This document shows positions 7,740 through 17,187 of a stretch of DNA of 40,148 nucleotides, one piece after another. Each line of letters begins with the position of its first letter. Positions within the stretch are counted from its first letter, which is position 1. The translations under genes were made by a program, and so were the position numbers. Source of the DNA: Methylococcaceae bacterium (GTDB taxonomy: Bacteria > Pseudomonadota > Gammaproteobacteria > Methylococcales > Methylomonadaceae); the NCBI GenBank assembly GCA_021647145.1, contig JAKIVF010000015.1, positions 1-40,148 on the forward strand. The letters run 5' to 3'. The notes under the pieces are model-generated. The model searched no databases and was not told where the DNA came from. It was given only the letters and a program-made list of their open reading frames with translations.

Positions 7740-9287
7740 TTATTCTGGGATATATTCAGGTAAAATGGTCAATTGCTGAGCAAAACCAGCTAACCTATTA
7801 TCAGCGTCTTCTACTGTTTCTTTCGGGCTAACAACAGTAGTAAGGCGTACCATCGCGCCATCTGTTCGATTTAATAATAAAGCATCTTTAAATAAATACC
7901 ATTTCATAAAATACTCGTTTGCAATAAGCCGTCCTCGTTGCTGAAACCAATAGTAGACAAGTTGAACTCTTTTATCTTTTTTAATAATAATTCTATTCAC
8001 TGGAAAATCTGTTAGTTCAATACGGCTAATATCAGATATTTGCCACCCCCCCCCAGGAATACACACTTTAGGTGAATGCGGAGAAACTCCTTTACGTTGC
8101 GACTCATAATAAGCCACATAAAAATTCACCGGCAATGAGCCTTCCTTCTGATAGTCTGACATTATATAATCAGAAACCTTAAGCGTATTTATAACATTAA
8201 TATCAAGGGATCGCTGAATTCCTGTCCAGCCGGCTAAATTAGCAGGGAATTCAGAAAATGTCTTTCGTTTAGGGATTGTTTCCTCTCTTTTATCAATAGA
8301 GCCAACGATAATAACAGAAATAATTATCAGAAAAATAATAGTAATAAATGGATAAGAAACTTTTCTTTCAAGACTTTTATCAACGTCAACTAGTTCATCT
8401 AACTGAATTAGTCCAAACACTTCTGACAATGGCCTTGAGTCCTTTTCACCTATTTTAATCAGGATAAACATTTCTATAAACAAAATCCCCATACATGCCA
8501 TGAAGACTATCCACCCTTCAAAATCATGTAAAAAACCTTCCGCCATAGAAATACCCCAAACATCAACTAAAACACCGATCACTCCAATACGGAAACTGTT
8601 CATCATCAATGTAATAGGGATGGTTGATAAAAAAACTACAACTCTTTTCCATAAAGAGGTATCAAACATATAGGCGGTAATAAAACCTAAACCCATCAGT
8701 GGAAATAGGTAACGTAAACCACTACACGCTTCAACAACTTGAAGTTTGTATGCCCCCAAATCAATAACATTACCTTCCAGATAGACAGGAATATCACACA
8801 AACGAATAAAAGCTACACCTAATTTTGAAGACAGCAATTGTAAATTAGCAGACAAACTAGCTTCTAAAAAGTAAGGGAGAGGAATTGCGAACACTAATAA
8901 TAACAAGGGGATTAAGACTGGTTTTACAGCAGGCCAGCCCATAATTGAAATGGCTATACCAAACAAAACAGCAATCAGCGAATATTGAATTAATATAAAA
9001 AGAGCACTCACTTCTCCTATTAAAAAAATAGCCAACGCAGGGATAACAATAAACAGGCTTAGCCATGAACTAGAAAATTCACTTTGTCTAATTTGATCCT
9101 TTTTTAACCAGATAAAATAAATCGTAATAAAAGGTAGCATATAGCCGTGGCTATATTCCTCTTGTTTATCCCATCTAAAAATTAATTCACTTATTCCTCC
9201 CCTATATGCAATCAGAAGAAATACTGTTGCTATCAAAAGAAGTAACCAATTCAGCCACCCCATTTTCCACACAGTTATTTTATTCAT
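7740..9287 (-). CDS. xrtD: Exosortase with fused EpsI domain (XrtD-like)
   Basis: The 515-residue inner-membrane protein has an N-terminal exosortase region (residues 1-280, about eight membrane segments) with the expected triad: Cys188 in VVEACSGLRYLFP, Arg233 in MNSFRIG, and His254 in FLHDFEGW. A further membrane segment near 312-330 leads to a soluble EpsI/DUF3485 domain (about 340-515) including HSPKVCIPGGGW at 404-415. Exosortases cleave the C-terminal PEP-CTERM-type tripartite signals of exported proteins. Fusion to EpsI and the VPLPA-like tail of the candidate substrate at 33.3 kb suggest the XrtD subtype, but that subtype call is inference. The three glycines at 412-414 are encoded by a run of nine G (8046-8054 on plus as C), a possible slippage site. 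The operon partner is prsT. Confidence 0.88.
   Translation of the reverse strand: MNKITVWKMGWLNWLLLLIATVFLLIAYRGGISELIFRWDKQEEYSHGYMLPFITIYFIWLKKDQIRQSEFSSSWLSLFIVIPALAIFLIGEVSALFILIQYSLIAVLFGIAISIMGWPAVKPVLIPLLLLVFAIPLPYFLEASLSANLQLLSSKLGVAFIRLCDIPVYLEGNVIDLGAYKLQVVEACSGLRYLFPLMGLGFITAYMFDTSLWKRVVVFLSTIPITLMMNSFRIGVIGVLVDVWGISMAEGFLHDFEGWIVFMACMGILFIEMFILIKIGEKDSRPLSEVFGLIQLDELVDVDKSLERKVSYPFITIIFLIIISVIIVGSIDKREETIPKRKTFSEFPANLAGWTGIQRSLDINVINTLKVSDYIMSDYQKEGSLPVNFYVAYYESQRKGVSPHSPKVCIPGGGWQISDISRIELTDFPVNRIIIKKDKRVQLVYYWFQQRGRLIANEYFMKWYLFKDALLLNRTDGAMVRLTTVVSPKETVEDADNRLAGFAQQLTILPEYIPE
8046..8054 (-). repeat. G9 homopolymer inside the exosortase gene
   Basis: Nine consecutive C on the plus strand (nine G in the mRNA) encode the Gly-Gly-Gly of the conserved CIPGGGW segment. 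In this AT-rich sequence only one other G/C run of that length was noticed. The current length keeps the frame open; gain or loss of one base would truncate the EpsI domain. Confidence 0.85.
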
Positions 9288-9531
9288 AAATTCAGTTTAA
9301 AATATCTTGTTTCTTTTAAACACATCTTCAAATCAAAAAAGCACATCATCAAAGTATTTGTATAGCGAACAAAAATCAATCACATTATCAACTTTTAGCT
9401 AAATTTTTTTGAAAAAAACGAGTTATAAATTATTACTTCAGTCTTAAGAAAAAATGAGAATCCAAAAGGCGTATCTGAACTAACACTATACTTCAAAATA
9501 TAACCCCTAAACAACAAAATTCAACTATATT

Positions 9532-10437
9532 TCAAGATGGTTCATGCATTTTATTGATTTCATCAATAGCCTTTGTTTTTCCTACCATTAGCACTCTCCA
9601 TTGATATTTTCTCAAAAACTTTCTAAATTCTTCATCCCCGTATCGCTCATTTCTTAACAATGCACTTTTTAGCCATCCCCATAGCATGGCTATGCTACCC
9701 AAAACATAAGGTCTTTCATTTACTCTACTTAACGCACTAGCAAAAATAAATAAAAAGCCAGTCCCCATAAAATATTGTCCAAAACCATGCCTCATTCTAC
9801 CGGTATAAACTCCTTGCTGACTTGTTCCCATAGGTCTTAAATGAACAAACCTTAAATCTGGTTCATCCCAGCTACAAGCAATCCAGCCCAGCATTCTGCA
9901 TTGATGACAATCAATTCCATCCCACATAACTTCACGTACAAAACCACCAATTTCTTTAAAGCAAGTCACTCTATAAAACTTTGTCATTCCAAGTGAAGTA
10001 TCATCACCCTTTCGCTCACTAATAAGCTCCCCATCTTCGTAAATATATGATTTACCACTACATGTGCCAATTCTAGGATTATTGTCCATTCGATCTATTA
10101 ATACTTCAAAATATTTTTCCGGCAGTTTCAAATCTAAATCAAGTTTACAAAGATAGTCAAAGTCATCTGGGTTAATTGAAGAATAGCCTGCGTAAAAAGT
10201 ATCAATAACACCAGGGCCAACAGAGCGATGTCCTCTATCTTTACGGGTAATAATTTCTATCCATTCATTTTTGTCAGCATATTCAGCAAGTATTTCTGAA
10301 GTACCATCAGTTGATCCATCATCTACAATTATCCATTTATTTGGCTTTACCGTCTGGCTTACCATTGAATCAAGTGTTTGCACCATGTATTCAATTTCAT
10401 TTCTGCATGGAGAAATTACTACATATTTACTATTCAT
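9532..10437 (-). CDS. Glycosyltransferase family 2
   Basis: The 301-residue GT-A protein starts MNSKYVVISPCRNE, with the nucleotide-binding VDDGSTDGT loop at about 37-45 and a DLDLKLP metal-site motif further on. I chose the ATG at 10437 over a TTG at 10449 because it gives a standard GT2 N-terminus. It transfers a sugar from an activated donor to the growing lipid-linked glycan on the cytoplasmic side of the membrane; donor and linkage cannot be told. It lies 244 bases upstream of the exosortase gene on the same strand and 54 bases after a GT4 gene. Confidence 0.9.
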   Translation of the reverse strand: MNSKYVVISPCRNEIEYMVQTLDSMVSQTVKPNKWIIVDDGSTDGTSEILAEYADKNEWIEIITRKDRGHRSVGPGVIDTFYAGYSSINPDDFDYLCKLDLDLKLPEKYFEVLIDRMDNNPRIGTCSGKSYIYEDGELISERKGDDTSLGMTKFYRVTCFKEIGGFVREVMWDGIDCHQCRMLGWIACSWDEPDLRFVHLRPMGTSQQGVYTGRMRHGFGQYFMGTGFLFIFASALSRVNERPYVLGSIAMLWGWLKSALLRNERYGDEEFRKFLRKYQWRVLMVGKTKAIDEINKMHEPS

Positions 10438-10491
10438 ACTTTTTAACAATCCCCTTACAGACTAAATATTATATTTTATTTCTAAGTAAAC

Positions 10492-11706
10492 CTATATTGA
10501 ATCTAATGCAAAAAATTGTAGTAAACGATCAACATTAACTTTTTGACCAAATTCTTTAACTACATGATGTTTTGCATTTGCCACTAACTTTTCACATAAA
10601 TCAGGTGACTCGCTTAACTGCTTAATTTTATCGGCAAGATCAATTGGGTCTGCTGGCTCTGCTAATAACCCTGTTTGCCCATCTATGATTAATTCTGGAA
10701 TACCCGACAATCTAGTTGATATAACAGGAATTGATTGTGACATTGCTTCCATCAGCACAACAGGAATTCCATCCATATCTCCATTGGAATCTTGTTTGCA
10801 TGCTAAAACAAAGACATCTAAATTCTTCATCCATGTAGAGACTTCTTTATGATCTAAACCTGCTTCAAAAAAAACAATATCTTTAAGTCCTAGCTCCTCC
10901 GTTTGCTTTTCTAATACAGGAAGTAGAGGACCATCTCCAGCAATATAAAGTTCAATTCTAGTCTTACTATTTCTTAGTTCACCCATTGCCTGAATTAAAG
11001 TATCAATCCCTTTCTTTTCAACTAACCGAGCTAAAGTTCCAATTCGGTAGCAGTCCTTTTTTTTTAATTGCTGTGTTTCATTAGAAATATGAAAACTAAC
11101 ACCACACCTAACAACTGCGAGTTTATCTTCTGAAACATTCTGAGAAATAAGATAATTCCGGTTAAACTCAGAGATTGTTAACATTTTAACTGCACGTTGC
11201 GCTTTACGATCCAGCAGCAGACCACGCTCAAAAATATCATTGGCATGAGCCATTATTGTAAATGGTACAGCTGACATAGCAGATGCGTACATTGCAATTT
11301 GAGTCGCAGTATGAGCAAAGTGCACATGTAAATGCTTACATTTATTTTCAATCAATATCTCTGCGAGCCTACAAGCGACAATATATTGGAATAAAAGTTT
11401 CCAGCTACGCTTATTAAAAAAACCAAGAAAAAACATATCTGACATTAATAACCGTATGCTATCTTTCTGACGAGCTCTCATTCTAAAAAAAGCAGCTAAA
11501 GAATAGAGTAATGTTTTGACGGGAAGCTCATCATAAAGAAAATGTGTTCTCTTTAGAAGGCCGTCATAGCCAACAAAGTTTTTTTCTGCTCTTTTTACTG
11601 AAGTAGGTATGACTGTTAGCCCTCTTTTTTCAATAGCTAATAATTCTTCATAAACAAAAGTTGACTCCAAAGCCGTGAGCTGAGGTGCAAGATAGCAAAT
11701 ATTCAT
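10492..11706 (-). CDS. Glycosyltransferase family 4
   Basis: The 404-residue protein has a GT-B layout: an N-terminal acceptor half starting MNICYLAPQ, a linker with ISEFNRNYL, and a C-terminal donor-binding half with RIGTLARLVEKKGIDTLI and the EX7E-like segment MDGIPVVLMEAMSQ...SGIPELI near residue 310-340. This is typical of retaining hexosyltransferases of the colanic-acid/exopolysaccharide type. It sits within the minus-strand glycan operon between the GT2 gene and the epimerase. The sugar transferred is unknown. Confidence 0.9.
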   Translation of the reverse strand: MNICYLAPQLTALESTFVYEELLAIEKRGLTVIPTSVKRAEKNFVGYDGLLKRTHFLYDELPVKTLLYSLAAFFRMRARQKDSIRLLMSDMFFLGFFNKRSWKLLFQYIVACRLAEILIENKCKHLHVHFAHTATQIAMYASAMSAVPFTIMAHANDIFERGLLLDRKAQRAVKMLTISEFNRNYLISQNVSEDKLAVVRCGVSFHISNETQQLKKKDCYRIGTLARLVEKKGIDTLIQAMGELRNSKTRIELYIAGDGPLLPVLEKQTEELGLKDIVFFEAGLDHKEVSTWMKNLDVFVLACKQDSNGDMDGIPVVLMEAMSQSIPVISTRLSGIPELIIDGQTGLLAEPADPIDLADKIKQLSESPDLCEKLVANAKHHVVKEFGQKVNVDRLLQFFALDSI

Positions 11707-11768
11707 TTTTTAATGTTAGAAATTGAAATTCGAAACAATGGGGCTGCTTAATAATTAATAATTAAAAC

Positions 11769-12833
11769 TTATTTCATCTTTGATAATTTAATTATTTCTT
11801 CACAACTTAAAGTAGAAGACCAGCCCAGTCGATCATGTAATCGAGAATTATTATATCTCAGAGGTTTTATACGAGCATGTATGCTTCCTTCCTTGAGTAC
11901 TCCTGGCAGTATTTTCAGTAAACTAGGCCAGAATGTAGTAATCAACCCAACACCCGAAGTTATTCTTTTTATTAAAGACCACGGAAAGGCAAAGGAGAGT
12001 GTAGGCCAAATATCCGTATGTTTTTTTAACAAAAAGATATATTCTTGCTGCGTAGGCAACTCATCTTCAAAAACATTGATAGCTTCAAATGCTCCATTTT
12101 TTTTTGTTTCATTTGGCTCAACATAGACATCACTGATGATTATGCTTTTTTCTGCCGCCAAAACCATTGCTTCTGCACAGTGATCTACATAAGAAACAGG
12201 TAACCTTGCATCTCGCCCTAGTTGCAACGCAAACTTCCTCTTAACAACCCCTAAGCGTGAAGTTAATAACCGCCCTGGCCCAATAATCGCACCTGCTCGT
12301 AATGCGGTAACAACCAGGCCATGTTTTTGGGCGGATTTTAGCCCTATCATTTCTTGAGCTATTTTAGCTCTACAATATGAGTCTCGTTGATTTTTATAAA
12401 TTTCAATTGGGGTCATTTCATCTAATTGACTATTGACTGGTTGTGCTGAATAACCATAGACACTCATAGAACTAGCTAAAACTAATCGTTTAAGCCCTGC
12501 ATCAATCATAGATTGAACAATAAGTTCTGTCGGCCTGACTGTCTGAGTATTGTGGACCTCGTCAGTAGCCGTCATAACAGCGGACGCATGAATCACACTA
12601 GTCTTTTTACTATCCTGAGACGACATCATTTCAAGTAACGCTGTTCCAGCTTTATCTGATGCTAAATCTATTTCAACAATCTCTATATTGTCTAGGTTTG
12701 CCCAGAGCATTTTTGAAATATCACGTCCCGGACGAACAACTACCTTAATTTTATGACCTTGTTGATGGGCATTCAAAACTATCTTCTGCCCCAAGTAACC
12801 TGAAGCACCTGTAATTATCATTACTTTGCCCAT
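11769..12833 (-). CDS. NAD-dependent epimerase/dehydratase (extended SDR)
   Basis: The 354-residue protein opens with the Rossmann motif TGASGYLG (residues 8-15, GxxGxxG) and has the catalytic Tyr-Lys pair in YCRAK (Y153, K157) with a preceding Ser in LASSMSVYG. Extended SDRs of this type epimerise, reduce or dehydrate nucleotide-linked sugars. It overlaps the end of the upstream Gfo/Idh/MocA gene by 13 bases, which indicates translational coupling and a shared pathway, probably making or modifying a sugar for this glycan. The precise reaction cannot be read from sequence. A role on a non-nucleotide substrate is possible. Confidence 0.88.
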   Translation of the reverse strand: MGKVMIITGASGYLGQKIVLNAHQQGHKIKVVVRPGRDISKMLWANLDNIEIVEIDLASDKAGTALLEMMSSQDSKKTSVIHASAVMTATDEVHNTQTVRPTELIVQSMIDAGLKRLVLASSMSVYGYSAQPVNSQLDEMTPIEIYKNQRDSYCRAKIAQEMIGLKSAQKHGLVVTALRAGAIIGPGRLLTSRLGVVKRKFALQLGRDARLPVSYVDHCAEAMVLAAEKSIIISDVYVEPNETKKNGAFEAINVFEDELPTQQEYIFLLKKHTDIWPTLSFAFPWSLIKRITSGVGLITTFWPSLLKILPGVLKEGSIHARIKPLRYNNSRLHDRLGWSSTLSCEEIIKLSKMK

Positions 12834-13963
12834 ACGAGTGGCTCCATAGTTTCAAAAGTCGTCGTCATTTTGTAAGGCATTTTTCCCTGTTTAGCTAAAT
12901 CACTAGCAAATTGACAAGCCAAGGTTAATTCCGTTATATGCAAAGAAAAATTTGCGCCAATATACGGATCTCTTCCTTCTTTTATTGCAAGTGCCATATC
13001 TGCAATCGCCCTACAAAAATCTCGCGTTTGTGACCCTCGATATTTTGTGATTTTTTTCTGACTAGGTGAAGAACAGAGTGTTAGTTTTTTTGATAGAGGA
13101 GATAAAAAACGTTTTCTTCGAATTGTGTGGTATTTTTGCAGACCAATTGATGAGTCATCACTTCTGGGGTCTTTTACACTCAACACACCTTCGTCACCAA
13201 AAACTCGTAATTGATGATCATGTTCAGCATAAATTCCATTCGTCATTCGAACAACAACACCATTTGCAAACTTGATACAGGCAACTGAAAAGTCATCAGC
13301 TGGTGCTATTATCTGACCTGATATTTTATTCTCTATAAGTGTGTCTGAAAAAGCGGTAACACTCTCTGCTGGTCCTAAAATAGCAGCTAACCAAGACATA
13401 ACATAACCCGCATGCTCAGTAGTACAGCCTGTTTCAAATTCATTTACTGCAGGCCATGCTGTACCCGCCTCATTTATCCATGTACTTACAGGGGCATGGG
13501 TTACCATTCCATCTTCCATTTCTGCGTACACTAGTCTTACATCACCCACAACTTTATCATTGACTGCTTTCCAAAGCGTTTGAGCAACCTCATTCATTAG
13601 CGTACATGGAGCAGAACTTAGCATTAACCCTCGTTTTTTCGCAAGTTCAACTAATGCATGAGCATCACCTAAATCCATAGCCAAGGGTTTCTCAGTATAC
13701 ACATGTTTACCAGCATCTAGGCATGATCGAGTCGTTTCGTAATGAGCTTGAGGGTTAGTAAAATTTAGCACCATTTCTACAGAGGTATCATTCAACATAG
13801 TATCTATATCCGAATAACATATGGACTCTGTTAGTCGCGCCATATTTTCCGAACGAGACCTTTCTTTATCAAAAACCCCCACTAATTCAAGCTCTGGATG
13901 CATTGGTAATGTGAGCCTATACATATTTGCTACATATCCACAGCCAAGAATAGCTAACTTCAT
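12821..13963 (-). CDS. Gfo/Idh/MocA-family NAD(P)-dependent sugar dehydrogenase
   Basis: The 380-residue protein has the N-terminal Rossmann motif AILGCGYVA (residues 4-12) and the family signature YTEKPLAMD with Lys92 of the EKP motif, followed by the C-terminal alpha/beta substrate domain (WINEAGTAWPAVNEFETGC). Relatives oxidise or reduce a ring hydroxyl of nucleotide sugars (for example WlbA-type 3-dehydrogenases) or inositol. The 13-base overlap with the downstream epimerase gene suggests the two act in succession. It probably contributes to synthesis of a modified sugar in the exopolysaccharide; the substrate is inferred only from context. Confidence 0.9.
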   Translation of the reverse strand: MKLAILGCGYVANMYRLTLPMHPELELVGVFDKERSRSENMARLTESICYSDIDTMLNDTSVEMVLNFTNPQAHYETTRSCLDAGKHVYTEKPLAMDLGDAHALVELAKKRGLMLSSAPCTLMNEVAQTLWKAVNDKVVGDVRLVYAEMEDGMVTHAPVSTWINEAGTAWPAVNEFETGCTTEHAGYVMSWLAAILGPAESVTAFSDTLIENKISGQIIAPADDFSVACIKFANGVVVRMTNGIYAEHDHQLRVFGDEGVLSVKDPRSDDSSIGLQKYHTIRRKRFLSPLSKKLTLCSSPSQKKITKYRGSQTRDFCRAIADMALAIKEGRDPYIGANFSLHITELTLACQFASDLAKQGKMPYKMTTTFETMEPLVWAK

Positions 13964-14052
13964 TAATGCTCCACCTTCTTATTAATAAACATCAAACTAG
14001 CAAAATTTCAAAATAATAACGTTGCTCTAAGAGCAATATCATGTATTCACTA

Positions 14053-14649
14053 TTATTGTCTCATTTTGATTACTTTGGCAGGTGCTCCAACAGAAATTTC
14101 ATTTTTATTGATCATCCCGGTCACAACGCTATTAGCGCCAACAACACAACCATCATCCAAATAAGCACCCTTTAAAACAGTAACTCCTCTAGCAACCCAA
14201 CAATCATTTTTAATAATAATAGGTGAACAATCATGCGATTGAGTCCTTATTAATTTATTCAATTTAACACCATGATTTGAATCACGAATACTACAGTATT
14301 CACCAACTAAACTATCATTTCCAATTGTAATTTCTTTATAAGCAACTAGTACTGAACCTTGATTTATTCTAACATTATTACCCAGCTTGATAACTCCATT
14401 CTCTTGAGTTTCAATGACTACATTCCTTCCAATTCGACAAGATTCTCCGAACTCCACTTTTCCAGTACCAATAACATCTATATAACCATCTAATTGAGTT
14501 GAATTTGGAAGACTACCAGATACTTTACTTCTCATTTGAGTTAAACGCCACAATCGAAATATCTTTAATAATAATGGATTTATTATCCTGATTATCCGTG
14601 AAACCAATATTGAGAGTGTATTTAATACACAAATGATTTTTTTTTTCAC
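14053..14649 (-). CDS. Hexapeptide-repeat O-acyltransferase (LbH family)
   Basis: The 198-residue protein has an N-terminal hydrophobic/amphipathic stretch (about residues 5-32) and then left-handed beta-helix hexapeptide repeats (IGRNVVIE, IKLGNNVRINQGS, ITIGNDSLVGEYCSI) with a likely catalytic His in RDSNHGV, ending VGAPAKVIK as in maltose/serine O-acetyltransferase relatives. It probably acetylates a sugar hydroxyl on the nascent glycan. The start is GTG at 14649, the only one that keeps the N-terminal segment; the ribosome-binding site is weak. It lies in the minus-strand glycan run with gaps of 90-170 bases on either side. Confidence 0.85.
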   Translation of the reverse strand: MKKKIICVLNTLSILVSRIIRIINPLLLKIFRLWRLTQMRSKVSGSLPNSTQLDGYIDVIGTGKVEFGESCRIGRNVVIETQENGVIKLGNNVRINQGSVLVAYKEITIGNDSLVGEYCSIRDSNHGVKLNKLIRTQSHDCSPIIIKNDCWVARGVTVLKGAYLDDGCVVGANSVVTGMINKNEISVGAPAKVIKMRQ

Positions 14650-14820
14650 AGTACTCTTTATTTAGAAGTTTGAACTAATTGATTTCTCACGATTTAAGGG
14701 TATATCTATTGAAGGATGCTTGACCTTTAACACCTACATGAAAAAACTAAAACCAGATATTAAAATTTAAATGTGGAATAGTGTCATCAAGTTAATGCAA
14801 AACCGTTAAAATATAATTCA

Positions 14821-15819
14821 TTAAGAACGGAAAACAAATAAAACATTTTTATTAAATAAATACTTTAACTGTCCCCATGAAGTTGGAATCCGCATAAAAA
14901 GAAGGTGAAATCCATATAAAAGACCATCTTTTAATTTGGGTATTCTTTCCCTATTATTAGAAGCGATCTTAAACGACCTTAAAAACAAAACTAAGCCTAT
15001 TGCTAAAAAACCGAATATTATTGAAGAAAAATAACTAACTAAAACAAAAAAAGATAACCATAACAATGGCTCAATGAAATTTCTAATCATTTCCTTAAAC
15101 CATAGTTTTTCTTTATTGTGTCGATAACGTAACCCAACAGCAGCATATGCTTCCCCATTAGTCACTGCTCTGCTCCAATACTGAAAAAATGTATTCATTT
15201 CCAAGTCATGATTTGCCATTGGAATATTTAAGAAAAAAATTTTTCCTCCATTTTGTCGGATACGATAACATAAATCAGGCTCCTCTCCCGCAGAAAGAAC
15301 TTCATCAAATCCCTCCCCTCCTTCAGCAACTAAAGAGCTTTTTCTCCATAATGCATTACCACCACAATAACGCGCCTCACCTGGTGGAACATACCAATCA
15401 AACTTACAAACCTTAGTATAAATATTAGCTTCAGGACGGCTTTCTGTTAATTCTCCAAAAACACAAGCAACTTTACAATGATTACAAAGAAAATCATAAG
15501 CTGTTTGTAGCCAATCTTCATGTAAAATACTATCCCCATCTACAAATTGAATAAAATCACCTTTAGCTTTACTAGCACCAAAATTTCTTGCTTTAGCGGC
15601 TGATGGATTAGGATTATTCAGCTTTAATGCTGTCACTTGAGAGAATGATTCAGCAATCTCAAAACTATGATCAATTGATCCACTATCAACGTATATAATC
15701 TCAATTTCACAATTTTTAGTCCTTAAATTCAAAACAGATTCTAATGAATCTCGTAACAACCTTTCTTCATTTAAACCTATGACTACTACAGATATTAATG
15801 ATCGAGAATTAGGATTCAT
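14821..15819 (-). CDS. Glycosyltransferase family 2, membrane-anchored
   Basis: The 332-residue protein has a GT-A domain (SVVVIGLNEERLL at the N-terminus, VDSGSID near 45-50, metal-binding FVDGDS near 92-97, and a GEEPDLCYRI acceptor-site motif) and C-terminal hydrophobic segments around 245-285 that would anchor it in the inner membrane. Its ATG overlaps the end of the upstream GT2 gene by 11 bases, so they are translated together. It adds a sugar to the lipid-linked repeat unit; specificity unknown. Confidence 0.9.
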   Translation of the reverse strand: MNPNSRSLISVVVIGLNEERLLRDSLESVLNLRTKNCEIEIIYVDSGSIDHSFEIAESFSQVTALKLNNPNPSAAKARNFGASKAKGDFIQFVDGDSILHEDWLQTAYDFLCNHCKVACVFGELTESRPEANIYTKVCKFDWYVPPGEARYCGGNALWRKSSLVAEGGEGFDEVLSAGEEPDLCYRIRQNGGKIFFLNIPMANHDLEMNTFFQYWSRAVTNGEAYAAVGLRYRHNKEKLWFKEMIRNFIEPLLWLSFFVLVSYFSSIIFGFLAIGLVLFLRSFKIASNNRERIPKLKDGLLYGFHLLFMRIPTSWGQLKYLFNKNVLFVFRS

Positions 15820-16789
15820 TTTTGTTTTTCCAGCAAAAATTAAAAATAGCTTTTAAATCACCTAGTATTAAGTCTGACATATAATGCTTAGGATCCTTGG
15901 AAATATCCGACCTTAATTTTAAATGATGTCTTGCTAGTAAGGTTAATCGTCCAAGAAACCATCCTAAATCAGCAATAATCAACCCAAATAGACCATAATG
16001 TTTACGATAAAAATATCGTCTAGAGTTATACCAAAATAATGGCCGTCGAGTAGCTATTTTCCCTACACCCGTCGAGGATTCATCTTCATGGGCAACGCTC
16101 ACCGCTGGATCAAACCAAATTTGCCATTGATTTTTATTAGCTCGAAGACAAAAATCAACTTCTTCAAAATAAAGAAAAAAATTTTCATCCATTAACCCAA
16201 TATCATCAATTAAAGATTTATTAACAAAAAAACTAGCTCCCGAGACCCAATCACATTGCAGGGCTTTATCAGGCGGAGGTAAAGGCACCATGTATTTTGG
16301 GAACAACCTAAACAAAGGCCCAAATTTGGCTCCGATTAAAAGCTCACCAAATGGAGTGAACATATTAAAAACAGAGCTCACAGAAGCACCAGTTCTCATG
16401 CTTGTTTGTTTAGTACCAAGGATACCAACTTTAGAGTCTTTTTTAAAATATTTACTAATAAGCTCTAAAGAGCAACTATTTACTATAGTATCTGGGTTTA
16501 ATAACCAAAATATATTACTTTTGGGATAGTTTTTTAGGCTATATTTTATTGCTTCATTATTCCCATAGGAAAACCCACCATTCTTAGGAAGCATCAGGAG
16601 TTTAATATTTTTTCCTAACTTTTCCTTAGTTATATAGTTATTAATAACATTAATAGAATCATCAGGAGAGTTATTATCAGAAACAACAATTTTAACATTA
16701 TTATTTGATATATATTTCCTTAGAGAATCAAGACACTGTAATAATAAATCAGCAGTCTTATAGTTAACTATAACAATTATTATTTGCAT
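15809..16789 (-). CDS. Glycosyltransferase family 2 (rhamnosyltransferase WbbL-like)
   Basis: The 326-residue protein begins IIIVIVNYKTADLLLQCL, followed by VVSDNNSPDDS, the WLLNPDT metal-site motif, GASFFV, and LYFEEVDFCLR, the pattern of the WbbL-like rhamnosyltransferase branch of GT2. A C-terminal segment with basic and hydrophobic residues may associate with the membrane. It is first of the coupled GT2 pair; a run of nine C/G lies 48 bases upstream of its start codon, which could vary promoter or leader geometry. The rhamnose specificity is only suggested by family resemblance. Confidence 0.88.
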   Translation of the reverse strand: MQIIIVIVNYKTADLLLQCLDSLRKYISNNNVKIVVSDNNSPDDSINVINNYITKEKLGKNIKLLMLPKNGGFSYGNNEAIKYSLKNYPKSNIFWLLNPDTIVNSCSLELISKYFKKDSKVGILGTKQTSMRTGASVSSVFNMFTPFGELLIGAKFGPLFRLFPKYMVPLPPPDKALQCDWVSGASFFVNKSLIDDIGLMDENFFLYFEEVDFCLRANKNQWQIWFDPAVSVAHEDESSTGVGKIATRRPLFWYNSRRYFYRKHYGLFGLIIADLGWFLGRLTLLARHHLKLRSDISKDPKHYMSDLILGDLKAIFNFCWKNKNES

Positions 16790-16837
16790 TTATTTTTTTA
16801 GGTAACTAATCTCAAGCCAAATAGCACACAATGGTGT

Positions 16838-16846
16838 GGGGGGGGG
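16838..16846. repeat. G9 homopolymer upstream of a glycosyltransferase gene
   Basis: Nine consecutive G on the plus strand stand 48 bases before the start codon of the minus-strand GT2 gene at 16789, flanked by the small palindrome CACACAATGGTGTG. In an AT-rich intergenic region this is unusual and is placed where slippage could alter promoter spacing. Confidence 0.8.
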
Positions 16847-16992
16847 TAACCCTTTATTATAATCTATTCTGTTGATTATTACGGAAGAAAGAAGATGAAT
16901 ACTGTATCAATTTGATATTCAAATTATCCTAAAAACCAGTTAAAAGCTAAATTTTACTATAGGCAGCCTTATAGCTTATTTAAGTATAATAT

Positions 16993-17187
16993 TTAATCTA
17001 GTTTTTCACTCCTAACCAAATAAATGAGTACCTTCGCTTCACAGTTTTGTAACAAAAAGGGCAAAATACTCTGCAGAATGGGCTTGACACACTGGGAAGA
17101 CCCATAGAATGAATCAGAACGAGTATTTATCAAACTAACTTCATGCCCATTAACTGTAAACCTTCCAATAAAAAAGTAGCACTAAAA
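16993..17187 (-). pseudogene. Possible decayed glycosyltransferase fragment
   Basis: On the minus strand directly after the stop of the beta-helix gene, two overlapping frames read ATFLLEGLQ and then FTVNGHEVSLINTRSDSF, continuing as SQCVKPILQSILPFLLQ to a stop at 16993-16995. The NGHEVxLIN pattern recalls the N-terminal strand of GT-B glycosyltransferases. There is no intact start and at least one frame change, so if real it is only a fragment. The match is by eye and weak. Confidence 0.3.
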
